Source: Luidia sarsii (taxonomy: Eukaryota; Echinodermata; Asteroidea; Paxillosida; Luidiidae). From it: 64,000 nucleotides of DNA. The position numbers were made by a program, and so were the translations under genes. The notes beneath the pieces were generated by a model. The model had not been told where the DNA came from, searched no databases, and worked only from the letters and a program-made list of their open reading frames with translations. Of the stretch, positions 59,201-64,000 are shown piece after piece; positions within the stretch are counted from its first letter, which is position 1, and each line of letters begins with the position of its first letter. The stretch spans positions 6,215,566 to 6,279,565 of the forward strand of contig OX465115.1 in NCBI GenBank assembly GCA_949987565.1. The letters are read 5' to 3'.

Positions 59201-60965
59201 AGGAGGAGGAGGAGAAGGAGCAAGAGCAAGAGCAAGAGGAGGAAGAGAGTAGGAAGAGAAGGAAGAAAGAGGGGAAATAGGAGGAAGAGGAGGAGGGGAG
59301 GAGGAGGAGGAGGGGGAGGGGGAGGAGGAGGAGGAGGAGGAGGAGGAGAAGGAGGAGGAGGGGGAGGAGGAGAATGAGGAGAATGAGCAAGAGCAAGAGC
59401 AAGAGGAGGAAGAGAGAAGGAAGAGAAGGAAGAAAGAGGGGAAATAGGAGGAAGAGGAAGAGGGGAGGAGGAGGGGGAGGGGGAGGGGGAGGAGGAGGAG
59501 GGGGAGGAGGAGGAGGAGGAGGAGGAGGAGAAGGAGCAAGAGCAAGAGGTGGAAGAGAGGAGGAAGAGAAGGAAGAAAGAGGGGAAATAGGAGGAAGAGG
59601 AGGGGAGGAGGAGGAGGAGGAGGAGGAGGAGGAGGAGGAGGAGGAGGAGGAAGAAGAGCAGGAGGAGGAGGAGAAGGGGGAGGGGGAGGAGGAGGAGGAG
59701 GAGAAGGAGGAGGAGGAGGAGGAGGAGGAGGAGGAGAATGGGGAGGGGGAGGAGGAGGAGGAGGAGGAGGAGGAGGAGGAGGAGGAGGAGGAGGAGGAGG
59801 AGGAGGAGGAGGAGGAAGAAGAGCAGGAGGAGGAGGAGAAGGGGGAGGGGGAGGAGGAGGAGGAGGAGAAGGAGGAGGAGGAGGAGGAGGAGGAGAAGGG
59901 GGAGGGGGAGGAGGAGGAGGAGGAGGAGGAGGAGGAGGAGGAAGAGGAAGAAGAGCAGGAGGAGGAGGAGAAGGGGGAGTAGTAGGAGTTGATGCAGTAG
60001 TATATGGATACATGTACGTCCCTACCTCATAAATAGTTGTGTTATGGATGTCCAAAGTCAGTCGATACTCAAACAAGAAGGACATAAAGGCTTCTTTGTC
60101 TGGGAACTTCTGGTAGGCGTCCGTACCAGCGACCGGCCAGTCGTCTAGGTTCTCCAAGACCTCGTCGGTGATGGGGTACGTGTTGATGAGGAAGATCTTG
60201 CGCTGGGGACCAGTGGTCTTCTGCTGCATCAACGAGCTAATGTACAGGGCTGTCATGTCTCTCTCCAGTTGTAGGCTGTGAACCAGCGTACCGACCTTAG
60301 AACGAACAAAGCAAGACCAATTGGTGAATTCCACCTATTGGCGAACTTCTCTCCAGTCTAAATTATCATAAGAACACGAGACAAAGGCAAAGAAAGAGGA
60401 GATACAGAGACAGAGGCAGAGGAAGATGAAGAGGAGGAAGAGGAGGGAGATGAGAAAGAGGAGGACGAGGAGGAAGAGGAAGGGTAGGAAGAGGAGGAAG
60501 AGGAGGAAGATGAGGAAGAGGAGGAAGAGGAGGAAGATGAGGAAGAGAAGAAAGAGGAGGAAGATGAGGAAGAGGAGGAAGAGGAGAAAGAGGAGGAAGA
60601 GGAGGAAGAGGAGGAAGAGGAAGACGGAGAGGGATAATGAACTATCCTCCACCTTGGGGACCCACCTGTCGGCTAAAACGAACGTTCCGTCTAATCTCGA
60701 TAGCATCGATGCTCTTGGTCAGTGTGGCGATCAGATCGGATATAGCCAGAGCCGTCAGCACCACGATGGGCATGAGAGTCAGGGTCAGCATCTTGATCAT
60801 CTGCTTGCGCTTGCCTACTGCCGTGACGGGGATGGCCGAGCAGAGGGAAGACTTGGTCTCCTGGATGGCCTCTCTGATGGACTCGTCCACCTGGCTCATG
60901 GAGCCCAGACTGGAGGTCACGCTGTTGGATCGCACATCCCCTACCGTCCCTCTCTCCAACGCCAT
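53090..60965 (-). CDS. NIT-domain membrane guanylate cyclase (whole gene, 10 coding exons)
   Basis: Predicted to make cGMP from GTP in response to a small ligand, or nitric-oxide-derived nitrate/nitrite, bound outside the cell. The joined exons give 1935 nt, 644 residues plus stop. Order: cytoplasmic N-terminus (1-56), TM1 (about 57-83), extracellular NIT-type region (about 101-344, with [10 protein letters not shown]), TM2 (about 360-379), HNOBA/signalling helix (about 381-425), class III cyclase domain (about 430-617). Metal-binding Asp446 (FSDIVAFT) and Asp490 (IGDAY), and guanine-selecting Glu486 and Cys558, indicate GTP use. The usual transition-state Arg is Lys569 (VNIAAKMES). No kinase-homology domain is present, unlike natriuretic-peptide receptors, and no heme domain, unlike soluble GC. 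NIT-GCs are described from Trichoplax and Platynereis. The start Met is less certain than the rest, and an upstream exon may exist. No regulatory element is evident. Confidence 0.9.
53356..53722. mobile_element. 367-bp foldback element with 132-bp arms and 9-bp target duplication
   Basis: Arms 53356-53487 and 53591-53722 are reverse complements with only about one mismatch. They begin GGTAGCATATGTTGGTGCG and end at GTACCGT. GTTAATATC directly abuts both ends (53347-53355 and 53723-53731), a 9-bp target-site duplication. The central 103 bp is non-coding. The long arms with a 9-bp duplication suggest a non-autonomous Mutator-like or Merlin-like DNA transposon. It sits in the last intron of the cyclase gene. 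Confidence 0.88.
53971..54862 (+). repeat. 29-bp minisatellite abutting a 5' splice site
   Basis: About 30 copies of a 29-bp unit (CCCATCCCCACCCCAAGGGG then TCCCAGACA, with CAGGAGG variants and a few 28-bp units). The array ends about 5 bp from the exon 9 donor of the cyclase (54866/54867). The unit has no stop in any frame, so a 336-residue Pro/His-rich frame (and Gly/Trp-rich frames on the other strand) spans it without being a gene. The transcript strand is G-rich. Confidence 0.95.
54867..54958 (-). CDS. NIT guanylate cyclase exon 9
   Basis: Residues 576-606: [16 protein letters not shown] then [15 protein letters not shown], the segment after MES.GLP in guanylate cyclases. Acceptor TTGATTTCAG, donor CAAG|GTAACT, phase 0. 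The retained Lys606 corresponds to the triphosphate-contacting Lys of the VKGKG motif in adenylyl cyclases. Confidence 0.93.
54959..55452 (-). other. NIT guanylate cyclase intron 8
   Basis: No exon recognised. A 68-bp-minisatellite-like fragment (CTTTCCTCCTTTGATCAG and TTCCCTACTGCTTT) lies at 55112-55145. The segment 55.17-55.43 kb is CpG-rich and apparently unique. Confidence 0.5.
55453..55551 (-). CDS. NIT guanylate cyclase exon 8: catalytic loop
   Basis: Residues 543-575 plus one base: [20 protein letters not shown] then [13 protein letters not shown]. Cys558 is the guanine-recognition residue and Asn565 the transition-state Asn; the partner Arg is replaced by Lys569. The donor is CTCC|GTAGGT. 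The nearby alternative GTTTCC would break the frame with exon 9 and lose the conserved GLPNRIQVS junction. Confidence 0.93.
55715..55852 (-). CDS. NIT guanylate cyclase exon 7
   Basis: Residues 497-542 plus one base: [20 protein letters not shown], then [12 protein letters not shown]. VVSGLPxRNGxxHA...LRIGxHTG is a near-diagnostic guanylate cyclase stretch. Acceptor TCTGCGAAG, donor ACCG|GTGAGT, phase 1 on both sides. Confidence 0.94.
55950..56765 (+). repeat. (TC)n polypyrimidine tract in cyclase intron 6
   Basis: About 800 bp of CTCTCCCT units with a recurrent ACTTCTCGCTCTCCCTCTC and CTACCTCTCTCCCTCCCATC higher-order block (roughly five times). On the cyclase transcript it is purine-rich. 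Open frames within are artefacts. Confidence 0.95.
56863..57211 (-). CDS. NIT guanylate cyclase exon 6: signalling helix and start of cyclase domain
   Basis: Residues 381-496 plus one base. [20 protein letters not shown] then [10 protein letters not shown] is the HNOBA/linker helix. [38 protein letters not shown] and [14 protein letters not shown] carry Asp446, Glu486 and Asp490. Acceptor CTCTTCGGAAG is pyrimidine-poor but keeps phase. Donor TCGG|GTAAGC, phase 1. Confidence 0.95.
57330..57480 (+). repeat. histone-stem-loop-like repeat, dispersed copy 6
   Basis: GGCTCTTTTCAGAGCC at 57353-57368 is identical to the histone 3' stem-loop consensus. ACAC follows, then AAAGAG at 57383-57388, 14 nt downstream. 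The ten bases before the core (GTGAGTTACC) match the 57-bp array unit at 42.75-43.61 kb. The right flank AACACCGCAAACCTTCCAC is shared with copies at 32.0 and 35.3 kb. It is antisense to the cyclase, in intron 5. Confidence 0.65.
57673..57780 (-). CDS. NIT guanylate cyclase exon 5: second transmembrane helix
   Basis: Residues 345-380: [20 protein letters not shown] then [16 protein letters not shown], a clear membrane span of about 20 residues ending in Lys at the cytoplasmic side. Acceptor TTTTCGACAG, donor CAAG|GTAAAG, both phase 0. Confidence 0.92.
57850..57960 (-). repeat. decayed copy of the 101-bp satellite unit
   Basis: ACACACAAGTCTATTGGAAT, TGCAGCCGCTAAACTAAAGG and CTATAGACTCATGTGAAA match the unit arrayed at 40.1-40.7 kb. 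Single copy in cyclase intron 4. Confidence 0.7.
58102..58338 (-). CDS. NIT guanylate cyclase exon 4: NIT region, C-terminal part
   Basis: Residues 266-344: [20 protein letters not shown], then [20 protein letters not shown] and [11 protein letters not shown]. Helical, extracellular by topology, with a potential NAS glycosylation site. Acceptor ATTCCCAAAG, donor CGAG|GTGAGT, phase 0. Confidence 0.9.
58410..58650. mobile_element. CTAGCAGGACC-family foldback, spaced copy
   Basis: GAGAAAAGTCCTGCAAGGAT with CATTTGGTCATTTAAG on one side. On the other are GCGACGTCAGGCCCTCTACG and TTGCGGTTTGGTCATTGATG. Both arms are decayed, and it lies in cyclase intron 3. Confidence 0.5.
58734..58958 (-). CDS. 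NIT guanylate cyclase exon 3: NIT region, middle
   Basis: Residues 191-265: [20 protein letters not shown], then [20 protein letters not shown] and [14 protein letters not shown]. The repeated helix with ..Y..L...E..GIER.LG..F is the second half-site pattern of NIT domains. Acceptor CTTCGCGTCAG; the donor GCAG|GTTCGT is weak but keeps phase 0. Confidence 0.92.
59050..59985 (+). repeat. (GGA)n polypurine tract filling cyclase intron 2
   Basis: About 940 bp of GGAGGAGGA with GAGCAAGAGCAAGAG and GGGGAAATAGGAGGAAGAGG inserts repeated three times. On the transcript it is (TCC)n, ending about 90 nt before the exon 3 acceptor. The intron has no stop in the exon 2 frame, so a 478-residue Pro-rich frame runs through. 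It is an intron, because a phase-consistent splice restores the NIT domain. Confidence 0.95.
60026..60295 (-). CDS. NIT guanylate cyclase exon 2: NIT region, start
   Basis: Residues 101-190: [20 protein letters not shown], then [20 protein letters not shown] and [27 protein letters not shown]....A is the first helix of NIT domains, whose Arg contacts ligand in bacterial NasR. HNTT is a sequon. Acceptor CGTTCTAAG, donor TGAG|GTAGGG, phase 0. Confidence 0.92.
60415..60640 (+). repeat. (GAGGAA)n polypurine tract in cyclase intron 1
   Basis: GAGGAAGAGGAGGAAGATGA units. On the transcript it is pyrimidine-rich, just downstream of the exon 1 donor. Confidence 0.9.
60666..60965 (-). CDS. NIT guanylate cyclase exon 1: N-terminus and first transmembrane helix
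   Basis: Exactly 100 codons from the ATG at 60965 (context GACATGG, good). Ser/Thr-rich cytoplasmic N-terminus, then basic GKRKQ and the span [20 protein letters not shown] (TM1). The donor ACAG|GTGGGT leaves phase 0. The open frame continues upstream to an apparent acceptor (CTCTCAAACAG, exon edge about 60985-60988) and then into a dispersed repeat. The ATG-proximal part may therefore be preceded by a UTR exon or a small coding exon. Confidence 0.8.
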
Positions 60966-61024
60966 GTCGAGAGAGAATATCCGGCCTGCTGTTTGAGAGG
61001 ACGGAGATTCATCCGATTCATTTG

Positions 61025-61125
61025 TAATCTTGCAAACTACTGTACTCACTGACTTCAACGACCCAAATATCAAAAACTAGGAGGGCCTGAGGTTTTTATC
61101 CAAGCAGGACCCTTCTCAGGAGACG
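61025..61125. mobile_element. CTAGCAGGACC-family repeat upstream of the cyclase
   Basis: TTGCAAACTACTGTACTCAC, then GGAGGGCCTGAGGTTTTTAT and CCAAGCAGGACCCTTCTCAG. Flank plus one arm of the family. Confidence 0.6.
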
Positions 61126-61159
61126 ATGAAGCGGATGAAAAGAACGAAGAAGACGTAAA

Positions 61160-61445
61160 GGAAGATGGCGGTGATGACGATGGTGACGATGATGACGATG
61201 ATGACGATGATGACGATGATGACGATGATGACGATGATGACGATGATGACGATGATGACGATGATGACAATGATGACGATGATGACGATGATGACGATGA
61301 TGACGATGATGACGATGATGACGATGATGGGGATGATAACGATTATGATGATGGTGACGATGATGTGGAAGAGGAGGAGGGGGAGGAAGAGGAGGAGGAG
61401 GAGGAGGAAGAGGAGGAGGAGGAGGAGGAGGAAGAGCATGACGAT
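61160..61445 (+). repeat. (GATGAC)n and (GGA)n microsatellites
   Basis: GATGACGATGACGATGAC-type repeats at 61165-61335, then GGAGGAGGAAG at 61370-61440. The frames (Met/Thr repeats, Ile/Val repeats, poly-Ser) are artefacts. Confidence 0.95.
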
Positions 61446-62254
61446 GATGATTATTGAATTATAAATTGAAATTACTAACAGTAAAAAAATACAGACAAAG
61501 AAAACTACCACTCCAACAATATCGACAAATCTTGTTTACCCAGCAACATTTTCAAACACCACCTCTCATTCATGAATATTCAATAGATCCGCCTTACGTA
61601 GGTTCCTTATCATTTGCGTCTCCATGGCAACGGAAGACCTTCCTCCTATTTTTATCATTTTGTGCTCATTAGTTCGGAGGTCTCATCCTGAAAGGTTTCA
61701 GGATGATTTCAGAGATTTCTCATCAAACATCCTTAGTCCCGAGTCTTTTTGCAAGTCACGCGCATCGTCAGTCCCTGCCTCCCCTTGCCGGCAAATCAAC
61801 AGCGTGAGATGTTTGCCCCAAAATCACTCCGGGAAAAGAACAGCGCACTGCGTTTTTCTTGTATAGCCACCCCATGAAGAGAACTGCTTTGCCCATTGCA
61901 AAAACAAGACTTCTGCCTGTAAAGAAATCTTTACAATTATTTACAGCGAGAGCATTCAAAAGCACCCATATAAACATTCTGATTGGAAAGCTGTTTTTTT
62001 TTCAAAATCTTAACAGTTATTTACTGTTATTTTTTATACAGAATTGAGTTGGTCAGCTATAACAATAGATTAGAATATGATGACAATGACAGCAGTGATA
62101 CCTGAGATGACACCGACAACCATGCCAACAAAAAGGTGAAGAAGCACTTAACAATGTAAGAAAAATTGTTTTCCTCTCCTATCAAATTTTATGCTAAAAA
62201 CAGTCATACAACACGGAAACACTGTTTAAAATAGACCAAAATACATATTCCTCT
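61446..62254. other. region upstream of the cyclase without recognised features
   Basis: Ordinary AT-rich sequence. No exon, repeat family or promoter motif that I can defend. Confidence 0.4.
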
Positions 62255-62772
62255 ACCAGCTTTCCTCCTTTGATCCCTTCCCTACTTCTTGCCCTTCCCT
62301 TTGATCTCACCCTGGGCCTGGTCTGTCTACCAGCTTTCCTCCGTTGATCCCTTCCCTACTGCTTGCCCTTCCCTTTGATCTCACCCTGGTCTGTGTACCA
62401 GCTTTCCTTCGTTGATCCCTTTCCTACTGCTTGCCCTTCCCTTTGATCTCACCCTGGTCTGTCTACCAGCTTTCCTCCTTTGATCCCTTCCCTACTGCTT
62501 GCCCTTCCCTTTGATCTCACCCTGGTCTGTCTACCAGCTTTCCTCCTTGGATCCCTTCCCTACTGCTTGCCCTTCCCTTTGATCTCACCCTGGTCTGTCT
62601 ACCAGCTTTCCTCCTTTGATCCCTTCCCTACTGCTTGCCCTTCCCTTTGATCTCACCCTGGTCTGTCTACCAGCTTTCCTCCTTTGATCCCTTCCCTACT
62701 GCTTGCCCTTCCCTTTGATCTCACCCTGGTCTGTCAACCAGCTTTTCTCCTTTGATCCCTTCCCTACTGTAA
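62255..62772 (+). repeat. 68-bp minisatellite, locus 2
   Basis: Seven to eight copies of a unit containing CCTACTGCTTGCCCTTCCC, TTTGATCTCACCCTGG and TCTGTCTACCAGCTTTCCTC. The copies are nearly identical to one another and to the array at 26.86-27.06 kb. Confidence 0.9.
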
Positions 62773-64000
62773 CGCAATTAGATAAATGCAATCATTAGTG
62801 ACAAGAATCTTCACATTTTTCTCATCAATTTAGAAATAATCTGCCTTCGAGAATTTTCCCGCTTGGACAGAAATGTCAGACCCTGCATGTTTCCAACTAT
62901 CAACAAAATGCACGTCGGGCTAGGAGCAATGGATGGAGTTGGTAAGCAAGGCTTGAACAGTTGACAACTTACCGATAGATGAAGTGTGGGTGTGTTGCTC
63001 GATAGTAGATGGCAAAATGAACAACCGATCCCGCTGCTTGTGCTTTTCAATCGTAAACTGGGATCTTTCCTCCTAATGAGGGTTAGACTAAGCTTTCTCT
63101 GGTCCTCGTTACTGGAGTTGAAAGGATTCATTGAAACCCTTCGTTTCTTTGGACGGACCCACCGTGAGTTTTGTTTTCCCCTTTTCCCCTTAAATTAATT
63201 TTATGCTGTAGTTCCAACGCACCACAGACTCTTCCAATTTTTCTGCAGATGGCGGGGTTCCAGTCCAATCGATGTGTGTTCGGTCAGTCTTTGACAATCC
63301 TTTCTGCGTGTGTGTGGTCATCGTCGGTCGCTGTGAACCACAAAACAAGATTATGACTCTGACATTGCCGTTGGCGAAATTTGGAAAAAAGGAAAGATCG
63401 GTAAACATCGAGCCGGGCAGAGATCGGGTGGACTTCTCAATCTCAGGAGAAATTCTCATTAACATAAAAACTTGAAAAGGCTTGCAAATACGCTCTCAGA
63501 ACGAGTGTTAAAGGCATGCAGTTTGATTGTTACTGTTAGCAACATTACAAAACAGCTGTAGCATAGATTTTGGTGATATTTTGTTTCATTGTAAAGACCC
63601 TTTAAGTACGTGCAGAATTTCTATGGAAACAGCTTCGCACACGGCGAATGCATATTCACAAAGCCGGCAGCATTATTTGCCTACCCGTCAAAGGTCATCA
63701 CCAAAATAGCTCTGACCCAAATCAAGCGTTCACCCCTCATTTGCATATCACCACCACCAATCTCTCTCACCACCCTTTCTGCCGCCCAAACAAACAGTAG
63801 ACCGAAGGGGGTAGGGGCAAGATCTGTGGTGATAATGGGCTGCAAATAGACGCGTTGCCTTTGTCGAAGCGCCCAAGCGTGCCCTAACATCATAACTTGA
63901 ATACAAAATATCCTTCTACACGTTGGGCTCGCGCTACCTGTACGGCTAGTCTATCGCGTTAGTCAGTGGTTCGTGAACTTGAATGGGGAAGTTCACGAAC
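62773..64000. other. upstream end of window, possible 5' exon of the cyclase
   Basis: On the minus strand a strong donor (CTATCG|GTAAGTTGTC, exon edge about 62971) follows a short open frame (LSSNTPTLHLS). Its phase does not fit cyclase exon 1 if read as coding, so at best it is a 5'UTR exon. The last 32 bases form a perfect inverted repeat (GTTCGTGAACTT ... AAGTTCACGAAC). Nothing else recognised. Confidence 0.3.

Noticed and set aside
58898..60334. 478-residue frame with a Pro-rich middle, as a proline-rich cyclase isoform
   Set aside because: It is exon 2 read through intron 2. The tract is simple sequence and the frame is wrong on reaching exon 3, whereas the splice GAG|GTAGGG to GCGTCAG|GTC restores the NIT domain.

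Overview
The window is animal nuclear DNA. Two genes are split by many short-exon introns with GT..AG junctions, and the introns are crowded with SINE, LINE and foldback elements, minisatellites and very long purine/pyrimidine tracts. The gene content (a full-length chordin and a guanylate cyclase with a NIT sensor domain, a type known from marine invertebrates) suggests a marine invertebrate, most likely a deuterostome such as an echinoderm, hemichordate or amphioxus. The species cannot be fixed from sequence alone.

Gene 1 (+ strand, 9310-49267) is chordin, the secreted BMP antagonist. I rebuilt 22 coding exons. All intron phases agree and the exons sum to 2880 nt (959 residues plus stop). 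The order is signal peptide, CR1, four CHRD domains, CR2, CR3, a linker with a tolloid-type cleavage site, and CR4. Two long 5' introns (8.0 and 11.8 kb) separate the signal-peptide exon and the first half of CR1 from the rest.

Gene 2 (- strand, 60965 down to 53090) is a two-pass membrane guanylate cyclase with an extracellular NIT (nitrate/nitrite-sensing) domain. Ten coding exons sum to 1935 nt (644 residues plus stop) if the first ATG is correct. The two genes converge tail to tail, with 3.8 kb between their stop codons. Nothing in the sequence links their functions.

Layout: 1-8400 repeat-bearing intergenic DNA; 8400-9310 candidate promoter and 5' leader of chordin; 9310-49267 chordin; 49268-53089 AT-rich convergent intergenic DNA with a (GA)n tract; 53090-60988 NIT guanylate cyclase; 61000-64000 upstream DNA of that gene with a (GATGAC)n tract and a 68-bp minisatellite.

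The most unusual signal is a repeat family whose core matches the metazoan histone mRNA 3'-end stem-loop (GGCTCTTTTCAGAGCC), followed 12-14 nt later by an AAAGAG-type purine box resembling the histone downstream element. It occurs at five dispersed sites, plus a degenerate sixth, and as a 15-copy 57-bp tandem array inside a chordin intron. Also notable are a foldback element with 132-bp arms and a 9-bp target duplication, a LINE nested inside a tRNA-like SINE, and a G-rich 29-bp minisatellite touching a 5' splice site.
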